Assembly: GCA_016281605.1 (NCBI GenBank)
Contig: JAEEJA010000018.1
Location: forward strand, 1-35,811
DNA: 35,811 bases
From: Lachnospiraceae bacterium
GTDB lineage: Bacteria > Bacillota > Clostridia > Lachnospirales > Lachnospiraceae
Direction: 5' to 3'
A program made the position numbers and the translations under genes. The notes below the pieces were generated by a model that was given only the letters and a program-made list of their open reading frames with translations, made no database searches and was not told the origin of the DNA. This document shows, in pieces, positions 20,942 to 28,922 of this stretch. Within the stretch, counting starts at the first letter, position 1. Each line of letters starts with the position of its first letter.

Positions 20942-23575
20942 ATGATTAACACTAGCGATGTAATACTGGATGCTGTCATACTTTCGATTGTCGCAAGAAA
21001 CCCTGAGGGAACTTATGGTTATAAGATTACACAGGATGTTAGGTCTAAGATGCCTGATGTACCTGAATCAACATTCTATCCGTTGTTGAAGCAGATGCAG
21101 GCAGACGGCTTGTTAGAGGTATACCATAAGGATCTTGGCGGCAGAAGCAGAAGATTTTATAAGATTACGGTTGCAGGAAGTGCTAAGCTTGAATCTTATC
21201 AGAATAATCTTTTAAGTTACATGCAGCAAGCCAGCGATATTATGTCGGATACATCCGGTTCCGGGGTTCAAGAGGGTATCGGTGGTAGCGTTGAGACCAT
21301 GTGGACTCCTGCAGAAGGAGAACTTGGTGAAGGCGACTTACTTGGAGATATTCCTAATGAGATTGAGGGATTAGGATTTGGAGATGCGATGTCATCTGAT
21401 GGATTTGGCCAGGAGTTTTCTCTTGACAGAGAAGAAGAGCCGGTCATGGTTGAAGATGATACAGATGGTGATGCCGGGTTATTTAATGTTCCCGGATTTG
21501 AGGCGACTGAGAATTCTGGTTATGGTCTTGGTTTGGACATGAGTGAGTATAATCAGATCACAACTATGGAGGAACAGCTTTTCCACAATCAGGAAGAGCT
21601 GGAGCCTAATATCAATGATATTCCGCAACCTTCAGTAGTGGATTCTGATGCTCCGGTAGATGAGGAGGATATGGCAGACTTTATGGCAGAGATGGCGATG
21701 GGTGCAGTTGAAGAAGCTGATGACAGCTCTGATGAGATGTTAGATCTTGATTTAGCAGAGCTTGATAAATTCTTAAGTGCGTTGAATGATCAGCAGGAAA
21801 GCATAATCAAGAATAAAAAAGAGGAGACTTCTGAAGAGGTTAATCCTGAAGATGTAATTGCTGAAGCGGGAGAGGCACTTGAAGCAGAAGCAGAGCCTGA
21901 GAAGGCAACTACAGCCGAAGAAGAAAAGAAGGCAGAGGAAACTGCCGAGGCTGCACCGAAAAATGTTGAGGCTGTAGAAAAAGTAGAAGAAAAAGCAAAG
22001 GAAGCAGTAGAAAAGGTTGAACCTGTTAAGTCAGAGGCAGTTGAACCGGTTAAAGTTGAGAAGGTTGAAAGTAAACCTAATCAGACTCAAACCGGACAAG
22101 CTCCGGCTGAAAGGGGAAGTCTTGGAAGTAGTGGTACTTCACAGACAGCAAATATAAACACTCGTAGAGACGGCTTTAGAAGCGGAGAGGAATCGGGCAA
22201 TGTAGATACTCTTGCAGAGCTTTTAAAGGATACAGGAACTAAGAAAAAGAGGAGAGGTCTCTTTGGATTTGGTGGTGGATCAAAGAAGAAGGAAGCAGAG
22301 CCTGAGAAGGCACCTGAACCACCAAAGGCAGTTGAGCCGCCAAAGCCTGCAGCTCCACCAAAGCCTGCAACCCCACCAAAGCCTGCAACCCCACCAAAGC
22401 CTGCAACTCCACCAAAGGCAGCTGCGCCGGTTAAGAAGGAAGAGCCTGTTAAAAAACCTGAGACATCAAATGCACCTGTTAATGCAGCTGCAGCTAGAGC
22501 AGCAGCTACTTCTTCACGCGCACCTTCACATGATACTCGTGGTATGAGTGAGATAAGAAAGAGCGGTGGAGATGGTGATGTTGATGCACTTGCAGCACTT
22601 CTAATGGATGACGGCTCATCTTCAAAGAGAGGTGGTCTCTTCGGATCAAGAAAAAAGAAGGAAACTCCAAAGGCAGAGGCACCAAAGCCTGCAGAGCCTG
22701 TTAAGGTAGCAGAGGCACCAAAGCCGGTAGAACCACCTAAGCCGGTTGAACCACCAAAGGCAGTTGAAAAACCACGTCCGGTTTCTCCGTCAATTCCAGC
22801 GGAAGCTGTTAAGAAACCGGAACCTGTTAAGGTTGAAGAGCCTAAGAAGGAAGAATTTGTTATCAATACAGATAATAGTTTGACTGATACTTCCATGGGA
22901 GATGGATTTAGTATTGGCAAAGTTGATTCAGATGACGCATTTGTTATTAATACAGACGGCTTTGAGGATTCATTGGATGCAGATCCATTTGGTATGGATA
23001 CATCCGGTGTTAGTATGGATATGTTCTCACAGACTGATATTAATACCGGTCTTGGAATAACAGAAGAAACACCTGAAGTACCTAAGGTAGAAGCACCTAA
23101 GGCAGAAGTTCCTAAGGTAGAAGCACCTAAGAAAGAAGAGCCTAAGGTAAATACTCCTTCTCGTCAGGCTATTCACTCAAAGCAGGACAAGGAAAGAGTT
23201 GATGCAGTTGATACTCTTGCAGATCTTCTTAAGGGAGATAGCGATTCAGGTAATAAGGTTAAGCTTGGTGGAAGAAACATCAACAAAAAGAAAGAAACAA
23301 AGACTATTGATGAAAAGGCTTCAGAGAAGGGAGCAAAGGTTGTTGAAACTACTGCTACCGTTACAAAGCCAATAGAAGCAAAGTCTGTAGCTACCAATCC
23401 ATCAGCCAAGAAGCAGGCAGAAGCTACTAATTCAGCAACAGTAGCTGCTAAGAAGCAGGCTGAAGACATCCGTAAGAAGAGAGAAGAGGAAAAGAAGAAG
23501 CAGCAGGAAGACTCACTTGCAGCATTTAAGGCTAGACTTCAGAAGGAAAACCTTCTTAAGGATGGAGACAAATAA
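20942..23575 (+). CDS. PadR-family regulator with giant disordered repeat tail
   Basis: An 877-residue protein. Residues 1-~90 are a complete PadR winged helix (DVILDAVILSIVARNPEGTY, PESTFYPLLKQMQADGLLEV, GRSRRFYKIT); typical PadR proteins stop near 110-180. The other ~780 residues look disordered: acidic segments (~100-330), Pro/Lys/Glu runs with tandem PPKPAT repeats, and three copies of a module VD-[TA]-LA-x-LL (residues ~421, ~547 and ~756) followed by a Lys/Arg cluster, in two cases (K/S)KRxGLFG. FVINTD occurs twice (~640, ~660). The C-terminus is a charged helix (KKQAEDIRKKREEEKKKQQ). There is no membrane helix. AAGGGG lies nine bases before the ATG. It heads a PadR-HAAS-DUF4097 operon; PadR proteins usually repress or relay signals through the HAAS partner. 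The tail's role is unknown. Confidence 0.85.
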   Translation: MINTSDVILDAVILSIVARNPEGTYGYKITQDVRSKMPDVPESTFYPLLKQMQADGLLEVYHKDLGGRSRRFYKITVAGSAKLESYQNNLLSYMQQASDIMSDTSGSGVQEGIGGSVETMWTPAEGELGEGDLLGDIPNEIEGLGFGDAMSSDGFGQEFSLDREEEPVMVEDDTDGDAGLFNVPGFEATENSGYGLGLDMSEYNQITTMEEQLFHNQEELEPNINDIPQPSVVDSDAPVDEEDMADFMAEMAMGAVEEADDSSDEMLDLDLAELDKFLSALNDQQESIIKNKKEETSEEVNPEDVIAEAGEALEAEAEPEKATTAEEEKKAEETAEAAPKNVEAVEKVEEKAKEAVEKVEPVKSEAVEPVKVEKVESKPNQTQTGQAPAERGSLGSSGTSQTANINTRRDGFRSGEESGNVDTLAELLKDTGTKKKRRGLFGFGGGSKKKEAEPEKAPEPPKAVEPPKPAAPPKPATPPKPATPPKPATPPKAAAPVKKEEPVKKPETSNAPVNAAAARAAATSSRAPSHDTRGMSEIRKSGGDGDVDALAALLMDDGSSSKRGGLFGSRKKKETPKAEAPKPAEPVKVAEAPKPVEPPKPVEPPKAVEKPRPVSPSIPAEAVKKPEPVKVEEPKKEEFVINTDNSLTDTSMGDGFSIGKVDSDDAFVINTDGFEDSLDADPFGMDTSGVSMDMFSQTDINTGLGITEETPEVPKVEAPKAEVPKVEAPKKEEPKVNTPSRQAIHSKQDKERVDAVDTLADLLKGDSDSGNKVKLGGRNINKKKETKTIDEKASEKGAKVVETTATVTKPIEAKSVATNPSAKKQAEATNSATVAAKKQAEDIRKKREEEKKKQQEDSLAAFKARLQKENLLKDGDK
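22335..22420 (+). repeat. Tandem 15-base coding repeats (PPKPA/T units)
   Basis: Within the PadR-tail gene the unit CCACCAAAGCCTGCA is repeated about five times with near identity, encoding consecutive P-P-K-P-A/T blocks. Such near-exact DNA repeats are prone to slippage and so to length change between strains. Confidence 0.7.
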
Positions 23576-23600
23576 CCATTTCGGAACAAAAAGTAAAAAG

Positions 23601-23640
23601 GGCGCATCGGTACTTATAAAACTACGATTATCGATGCGCC
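23601..23640 (+). terminator. Intercistronic hairpin between PadR and HAAS genes
   Basis: GGCGCATCG (23601-23609) pairs perfectly with CGATGCGCC (23632-23640) across a 22-base loop. No U-run follows, so it is more likely an mRNA-stability, partial-attenuation or protein-binding element than a full terminator. The palindromic arms could also be a regulator site. Confidence 0.45.
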
Positions 23641-23697
23641 ATTACAATGTAATATATCTATAATCTTAAGTGTTATATTAAGAAAGGATACGAAAAT

Positions 23698-24909
23698 ATG
23701 ACTAAGTTTGAGTTTTTGGGTGATTTGAGCAGACTTATCGCCGATCTTCCTGAGGAAGACCGTGAACAGGCCATGGAGTATTATGAAGATTACTTTGCAG
23801 ATGCCGGTCCGGATAGAGAGCAAGAGATTATTCATGATTTTGTTTCTCCTGAGTATATTGCAGCTCAGATTCGTGAATCATCACAGAAAAAGCAATCCGG
23901 ATCTGCGGCAGCTAATGTTGATGTAGGTTTACTGTCTGCATTGGCAAATGATGCGGCACAGCAGGGAGTTGACGCATCGGTATTTGATACAACGAATATA
24001 AATGATAAGCCTCAAACTGCTCAACCGCAGCAGCAGATGAGGCAGGCAGCCCAGCCACAGCAACCACAGATGCAGCAGATGAGACAGGCAGCTCAACCAC
24101 AGCAACCACAGATGCAACAGATGAGACAGGCAGCCCAGCCACAGATGCAGCAGATGAGGCAGGCAGCCCAGCCACAGATGCAGCAGATGAGGCAGGCAGC
24201 CCAGCCACAGCAACCACAGATGCAGCAGATGAGACAAATGGCACAGTCGGGGCTTATGCAGAATGCTCAGGTCAATAATATGAGGAAGTCGTCAGGTGGT
24301 ATAGTGATAGATGACTCCGAACTTGGAGATTTTACATCAGATGGTGAAGGTAATATTGTAAATCCTTGGGAAGCAAAGGGAAAGGCTGAGAACAAGGATT
24401 CTAAACAGGTTGAACAGGAAAAAGCGAGAGCTGAATTAAAAAAAGAAACCGAGAATAGTGAATTTAGGCGTACCAATTCAGGAACAGGAATAAATGAACT
24501 TTACGAAGAATCTGATTTTGGTGAAGTTGAGATAGATCCTAAGAAAAAAACTATTGTTACAGCAGTTCTTATAGCTACTTGTCCTATAAGTATTGCATTG
24601 ATTGCTTTAGCTGTATTGGTATTTGTTGGCTCCATAGCTTTAACACTTTGTTCAATTGGTGCTATAGCCGGTTCATTTGCAGGATGTGTATTATCACTTT
24701 ATGTAGCTCTTATGGCACTTACTATTTCTAAGCTTGGTTCGATACTTTTCTTCTTTGGATTGGCACTGGTTTTACTTACAGTTGGTATATCGCTTATCTT
24801 CTTTGTTATTTTCATGATCAAGCAGGGCATCTCAAGTCTCTACTTTTCTTTGATTGGATTGTTTAACAAGGTTAAGCTGATGATCAGAAATTATACTATA
24901 AAGAAGTAA
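23698..24909 (+). CDS. HAAS (DUF1700)-domain membrane protein with glutamine/methionine repeats
   Basis: A 403-residue protein. Residues 1-~60 are the HAAS helical domain (FEFLGDLSRLIADLPEEDRE, AMEYYEDYFADAG) that pairs with PadR regulators. Residues ~108-183 are a tandem repeat of QAAQPQ(QPQ)MQQMR, 11 or 14 residues per unit. A charged linker follows, with ELYEESDFGEVEID, then hydrophobic helices at ~284-310, ~313-343 and ~346-378 (one to four crossings by different readings) and a basic tail. The domain order suggests a membrane sensor or scaffold with a cytoplasmic HAAS end. AGAAAGGA lies nine bases before ATG. It follows the PadR gene and precedes the DUF4097 gene by 14 bases. Confidence 0.85.
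   Translation: MTKFEFLGDLSRLIADLPEEDREQAMEYYEDYFADAGPDREQEIIHDFVSPEYIAAQIRESSQKKQSGSAAANVDVGLLSALANDAAQQGVDASVFDTTNINDKPQTAQPQQQMRQAAQPQQPQMQQMRQAAQPQQPQMQQMRQAAQPQMQQMRQAAQPQMQQMRQAAQPQQPQMQQMRQMAQSGLMQNAQVNNMRKSSGGIVIDDSELGDFTSDGEGNIVNPWEAKGKAENKDSKQVEQEKARAELKKETENSEFRRTNSGTGINELYEESDFGEVEIDPKKKTIVTAVLIATCPISIALIALAVLVFVGSIALTLCSIGAIAGSFAGCVLSLYVALMALTISKLGSILFFFGLALVLLTVGISLIFFVIFMIKQGISSLYFSLIGLFNKVKLMIRNYTIKK
24026..24243 (+). repeat. Tandem 33/42-base coding repeats in the HAAS gene
   Basis: Five to six near-identical units with core CAGATGCAGCAGATGAG and CAGGCAGCCCAGCCACAG. Units are 33 or 42 bases, so all changes keep the frame. Base identity is much higher than needed for the protein, pointing to recent expansion. 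Confidence 0.85.
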
Positions 24910-24923
24910 AGGTGGTGCGATAG

Positions 24924-25850
24924 ATGAAGAATAAATGGGTTAAGATAATTATACTTGGGATATTCGGTATAGTATTATTTGTTGCAGGTGTAGTATTGGA
25001 TGGTGGTGTAGGTGACCTTGGTAAGGAATTTAAGGTTTCAAATGTTGATTCTTCTTTGGTAAAGCTTGAGGCTAAAGAAGTATATCTTCATGCTTCAGAG
25101 ATTAAAAATCTTGAGGTTAACGTATACAGATCCAATTTCAGTTTAAACAGTGAAAATGAAAAGATATATGATGCAGCTTGGTCAGGTATGGGAGATGCTT
25201 GTATCAAGAACGGTGATACTCTTTGTATCGGTTGTATAGAAGGAATTGATTACACCTTTGAAACACCGGTTAAAACTCTTACAGTGTCTGCTAAGGAGCT
25301 TGGAAAGGTAATCGGAAATGAAAGTGTTGCAATAAAGGTTCCGGATGGAGTGTTCTTTGATAATGTAACCATAAACGCAGAGGGAAGCAAGGTTGAAATA
25401 GATTCTCTCTATGCTAATGAGGTTAATATCAAAAATACTTCAGGAGAAGTAAAGGTTGCCAGCCTGGGAGCTGTAAAGGTAGATATAAGTAATACCAGTG
25501 GAGATGTTGAGATAGAAAAGGCTGATGTTTCGACTGTATGTAAGATTAATACAGGAAGTGGAGATATCTCTATAGGTGAAGATGATTCAGAAAGCGTTAT
25601 CTACGGATTAAATGCAGTCTCAAATTCCGGAGATATAGATATAGCAGGACTTCTTAAAGGTGATTGTACAGTCGACGGAGATGGAGGAGATATAGAACTT
25701 GAGCTTGTAGGAAGTAAATCAAGTTATACATTGTATCCAAGTACTGAGATAGAATATGGTTCAGGAAGCGGAACTTCCGATGGAACAGAGAGTAATGGTG
25801 TAATAACCATTGTTGGAAGAAGTGGTGGAATAAAAGTAGATTTCAAGTAA
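24924..25850 (+). CDS. DUF4097-family beta-helix-like surface protein
   Basis: A 308-residue protein anchored by an N-terminal hydrophobic helix (~7-25, IIILGIFGIVLFVAGVVL) with a following domain outside the membrane. Residues ~130-300 are the DUF4097 putative-adhesin type of beta repeats (KNTSGEVKVASL, NTSGDVEIEKADV, NTGSGDISIG, SNSGDIDIAG, GDGGDIELEL, GRSGGIKVDF). In other Firmicutes such proteins are the third gene of PadR-HAAS sets. Their molecular role is not established; adhesin is a label from fold only. AAGGTGG lies shortly before ATG. It ends the operon. Confidence 0.82.
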   Translation: MKNKWVKIIILGIFGIVLFVAGVVLDGGVGDLGKEFKVSNVDSSLVKLEAKEVYLHASEIKNLEVNVYRSNFSLNSENEKIYDAAWSGMGDACIKNGDTLCIGCIEGIDYTFETPVKTLTVSAKELGKVIGNESVAIKVPDGVFFDNVTINAEGSKVEIDSLYANEVNIKNTSGEVKVASLGAVKVDISNTSGDVEIEKADVSTVCKINTGSGDISIGEDDSESVIYGLNAVSNSGDIDIAGLLKGDCTVDGDGGDIELELVGSKSSYTLYPSTEIEYGSGSGTSDGTESNGVITIVGRSGGIKVDFK

Positions 25851-25884
25851 TAAAACCACAAAAAACCTAATAATAGTTTAAAAT

Positions 25885-26031
25885 AGACAAAATGACACAC
25901 CTTTGACACATTTTTGACACAATTTAAACATATAATCGGATGTCAGAAAGTTATAAAACTTTCTACTCCCACCCTATTATACGCTGGGTGCTTAGCACCC
26001 GAAAGGAGCTCATACTTATGGGCTCCTTTTT
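25885..26031 (+). ncRNA. Candidate small RNA with own promoter and terminator
   Basis: TATAAT (25931-25936) is preceded by three TTTGACACA-like blocks (GACACA at 25894, 25905, 25916) spaced exactly 11 bases. Downstream lie a perfect hairpin AGAAAGTT-ATAA-AACTTTCT (25945-25964), hairpin GGGTGC-TTA-GCACCC (25986-26000) and a terminator (26002-26031). CACCC at 25970 could compete for GGGTG. The predicted RNA would be about 90 bases with no ORF. The -35 spacing is not consensus, so a readthrough leader or plain operon terminator remains possible. Confidence 0.4.
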
Positions 26032-26035
26032 CTTG
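26002..26035 (+). terminator. Terminator after the DUF4097 gene or small RNA
   Basis: AAAGGAGCTCATA / TATGGGCTCCTTT make a 13-bp stem with one G-T pair, followed by TTTTTCTT. It is a strong intrinsic terminator on the plus strand. Confidence 0.85.
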
Positions 26036-26104
26036 CTTTTTTTCACATTTTTAACATTTTTTGCTGATAATATGTTATCATAACAGTCTAATTAATATTT
26101 TTAT

Positions 26105-26308
26105 GTCAAGACTCGCTTGCGAGTCATTTCGCGCCGTGATTCAAAGAGATGTTTTACATCTCTTGGCTGCATTTAGCAGACATTTACCTATCCGAATCCA
26201 ATAGTTAGCAAAGCTAACTATTCGCATCACTCGCGGAGCTTTTGTGAGTATAATTTGTCAATATCCCCACCTAGATCTAGCTTAGAGGTGGGGGATTTCT
26301 CCGACTGA
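26105..26308 (-). repeat. Structured non-coding repeat, copy B (complete, 204 bp, inverted relative to copy A)
   Basis: Read on the minus strand it starts after TTTAAC with TCAGTCGGAG, has left hairpin CCCCACCT/AGGTGGGG, then TATTGACAAATTATACT, then the multibranch region with hairpins AATAGTTAGC/GCTAACTATT, CTGC/GCAG and AGAGATGT/ACATCTCT closed by GTGAT/ATCAC, and right hairpin GACTCGC/GCGAGTC ending TTGAC. TTTAAC also precedes the left-end fragments at 7211 and 8924. A fixed short target, end hairpins and no inverted termini or target duplication fit an IS200/IS605-derived palindrome-associated element, but no TnpA or TnpB gene is here. Confidence 0.82.
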
Positions 26309-26318
26309 GTTAAATCCG

Positions 26319-26402
26319 AGTGATAACTTAAATGTAACCGGAGATATATTCGAAGCTCCGGTAAGGTTTGGAATTATTCAGAGCAGTTTAATGGAGAATT
26401 AA
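26319..26402 (+). pseudogene. Possible C-terminal gene remnant next to repeat copy B
   Basis: Directly after the repeat an open frame reads SDNLNVTGDIFEAPVRFGII and six further residues to TAA at 26400. It has no start and no family I can name. It resembles a protein C-terminus cut off by the repeat, but the frame is too short to be sure. The region 26403-26489 shows only the leader of the response-regulator gene. Confidence 0.25.
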
Positions 26403-26489
26403 AGCCCAAAGCATGGCAGTCAAGAGGTACTTAAGATTTCTGCCTGCGGATGCATGGTAAAAAGATATTACAAAAGAATGGAGGTAACT

Positions 26490-27167
26490 ATGGATAAGCC
26501 TAAAATATTAGTTGTTGATGATGAACAAAGGATGAGAAAGCTTGTTAGAGATTTTCTGGTAAAGAATAATTTTGATGTAGTAGAAGCCGGAGATGGAGAA
26601 GAAGCTTTGGATAAGTTTTATGATGATAAGGATATTGCTCTTATTATACTGGATGTCATGATGCCTAAGATGGACGGTTGGAGTGTAACAAAGGAGATAC
26701 GTAAGTACTCTGAAGTTCCTATTATTATGCTTACAGCAAAGTCAGATGAAAAGGATGAGCTTTTAGGCTTTGAATCCGGAGTGGATGAATATGTATCTAA
26801 ACCATTTAGTCCTAAGGTACTTGTGGCGAGAGTAGAAGCAATTCTCAGAAGAAGTAATGTACTTGGTGACGGCATAAAGGAAATAGGAGGTATAACTCTT
26901 GACGAAAAAGCTCATGAGGTAAAGATTGATGGAAACGTAATAGAGCTTAGTTTTAAGGAATTTGAACTATTATCATATTTTGTTGCAAATCAGGGTATAG
27001 CTCTTTCGAGAGAAAAGATTTTAAATAATGTATGGAATTATGATTATTTTGGAGATGCCAGAACCATAGATACTCATGTAAAAAAACTCAGAAATAAAAT
27101 GGGTGAAAAAGGGAAATATATCAAAACAATATGGGGCATGGGTTATAAGTTTGAACCAAATCAATAA
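26490..27167 (+). CDS. OmpR/PhoB-type response regulator
   Basis: A 225-residue two-component regulator. The receiver domain (1-~120) has VVDDEQ, phospho-acceptor Asp55 in IILDVMMPKMDGW, the switch Thr in MLTAKS and Lys in YVSKPFSP. The C-terminal winged helix (~130-225) has ELSFKEFELLSYFVANQG, RTIDTHVKKLRNKMG and WGMGYKFE. It binds DNA when phosphorylated by its partner. The start is ATG 26490 with GGAGG five bases upstream; an in-frame ATG at 26454 would bury that site. The kinase gene follows 19 bases later. The pair lies downstream of the PadR-HAAS-DUF4097 set, beyond a terminator and a repeat, so it has its own transcription. Confidence 0.94.
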   Translation: MDKPKILVVDDEQRMRKLVRDFLVKNNFDVVEAGDGEEALDKFYDDKDIALIILDVMMPKMDGWSVTKEIRKYSEVPIIMLTAKSDEKDELLGFESGVDEYVSKPFSPKVLVARVEAILRRSNVLGDGIKEIGGITLDEKAHEVKIDGNVIELSFKEFELLSYFVANQGIALSREKILNNVWNYDYFGDARTIDTHVKKLRNKMGEKGKYIKTIWGMGYKFEPNQ

Positions 27168-27186
27168 TTATTGAGAGGCAAAATGT

Positions 27187-28806
27187 ATGATTAGTTTTAT
27201 AAAAAATACAAAGTGTTATATAGGACAATCTTTGAAAATAAAATTTATGCTTGTTGTAGCATCTATTATATTTCTTTTAATATCAGGTATAATCTTTGCA
27301 AATGTCGTTATTTTGCCTCACTATTATCAGTGGAGCAAGATTTACACTCTATCCAATACATTTGACAAGGTTAATAAGCTTACACAGGAGGAAGATCTAA
27401 AGGAGTCCGAAAACACAGTTGAAGATGATATCGAGCAGACCTTTCCGGAGCTTTCTGATGAGACGATACTGGAATTTGAAAAAATGGAGACCAATAGATC
27501 TATTTATATGTACGTTTTTGACGTATCTTCTTTTTGGACATATCTAAAGATTAATTATGCATATCCCAAAACACAAAATATGAATGAAAGCGAGAGGGAG
27601 AATGTAAAGCAAAAGGTGATGGATTACGTTCTCGCTGATCTCGGAGCAAAAGAAGGAGAAAATATATTAGATGATCGTGAGATTATAAAATCTTCTTCGG
27701 ATTTTAATGTTTATAAGGTTTATGATGACAGAATCGGATCAAATTATATGGAGCTTTTTGGTAAGTTGAAATCCGGTAGATTTATTTATTTAAGAACTAA
27801 TTATCAAGGTATGAATGAGGCTGTAAATATATCCAATAAGCTTCTTGGTCATATAGGAATTATTGGTATATTTCTTGGTATGATTTTGATGTACTTTGTT
27901 TCAAATGAGTTTATAAATCCGGTGAAAAAACTTACAAAAATTGCGACTAAGATGGCTGAACTTGATTTTGATACAAAGTATCCTGTTAAAACCGATGATG
28001 AGATAGGAAAGCTTGGAAACAGTATTAATACTCTTTCTAAGAACTTAGAGGAGATAATTTCTGAGTTGAAGTCCGCCAATAATGAGCTTCATAAAGACAT
28101 AGAGAAAAAAATTCAGGTAGATGAGATGAGAAAGGATTTTCTTTCCAACGTTTCTCATGAACTAAAGACACCTATAGCTCTTATACAGGGTTATGCAGAG
28201 GGCTTGATAGACAATGTAAATGATGATCCTGAGGAAGTAAAATATTACTGTGAGGTTATACAGGATGAAGCCATGAAGATGAATAACCTGGTAAAAAAAC
28301 TGCTTACATTGAATCAAATAGAATTTGGAAGTGACCTTGTACAATTTGAGCGTTTTGATATAGTTCAGGTGGTTAATTCCGTGGCAGCATCTGCAGAGCT
28401 TTTGGCTTCTAAGAAGGATGCGACCATAGAGATAGAGAATCATGAGCCCGTAAATGTATGGGCTGATGAATATCTGATAGAGGAGATAATCACTAACTAT
28501 GTAAGTAATGCCATAAATCATGTGGATTATGAAAAAAAGATAAATATAAGTTTTGAAGATAAATCAGATGTAATTAGGGTTAATGTATATAATTCCGGAG
28601 ATCCTATACCTGAGGAGGATTTGGATAAAATCTGGATTAAGTTTTATAAGGTTGACAAAGCAAGAACAAGAGAGTATGGAGGAAGCGGTATAGGTCTGTC
28701 TATAGTAAAGGCAATTATGGAGTCACTTAACAGAGAGTGTGGAGCATACAATACGGAAAATGGTGTGGTTTTTTGGTTTGAACTTGATAAAAAAAGCGAC
28801 CTGTGA
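27187..28806 (+). CDS. Membrane sensor histidine kinase, partner of the upstream regulator
   Basis: A 539-residue sensor kinase. Helix 1 is at ~18-42 and helix 2 at ~223-243, bounding an external sensor domain of about 180 residues rich in Glu/Asp. HAMP follows (~243-295, NEFINPVKKLTKIATKMAEL), then a coil, HisKA with FLSNVSHELKTP (phospho-His324) and HATPase (ISNYVSNAINHV-type N box, GGSGIGLSIVKAIME). The external domain has no family I recognise. The Lachnospiraceae layout and OmpR partner are typical of envelope-stress or antimicrobial-peptide sensing, but the signal is unknown. An ATG at 27183 in another frame stops at once; ATG 27187 is used. Confidence 0.93.
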   Translation: MISFIKNTKCYIGQSLKIKFMLVVASIIFLLISGIIFANVVILPHYYQWSKIYTLSNTFDKVNKLTQEEDLKESENTVEDDIEQTFPELSDETILEFEKMETNRSIYMYVFDVSSFWTYLKINYAYPKTQNMNESERENVKQKVMDYVLADLGAKEGENILDDREIIKSSSDFNVYKVYDDRIGSNYMELFGKLKSGRFIYLRTNYQGMNEAVNISNKLLGHIGIIGIFLGMILMYFVSNEFINPVKKLTKIATKMAELDFDTKYPVKTDDEIGKLGNSINTLSKNLEEIISELKSANNELHKDIEKKIQVDEMRKDFLSNVSHELKTPIALIQGYAEGLIDNVNDDPEEVKYYCEVIQDEAMKMNNLVKKLLTLNQIEFGSDLVQFERFDIVQVVNSVAASAELLASKKDATIEIENHEPVNVWADEYLIEEIITNYVSNAINHVDYEKKINISFEDKSDVIRVNVYNSGDPIPEEDLDKIWIKFYKVDKARTREYGGSGIGLSIVKAIMESLNRECGAYNTENGVVFWFELDKKSDL

Positions 28807-28922
28807 TAGTATCAATTGGTATAGGAAATAAATCAGAGATTTATTATTAGTAAAAAAAGAATTTTACTTTAGGCAATTCTAAATTTTGTATAAGATGATG
28901 TAACGGAAAGGGTGATCATCAA

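Noticed and set aside
22087-22920. A 277-codon open frame opposite the PadR-tail gene
   Set aside because: It is a shadow of the proline/lysine-rich repeats, reading as Gly/Ser/Phe low complexity; it has no ribosome binding site or promoter.
24026-24243. Regular 33/42-base repeats looking like a CRISPR-type array
   Set aside because: They are in frame within a protein gene, have no unique spacers and encode QAAQPQMQQMR blocks.
28827-28845. Terminator after the sensor kinase gene (AATAAATC/GATTTATT hairpin)
   Set aside because: The stem is entirely A/T-rich with no U-run; too weak to call.
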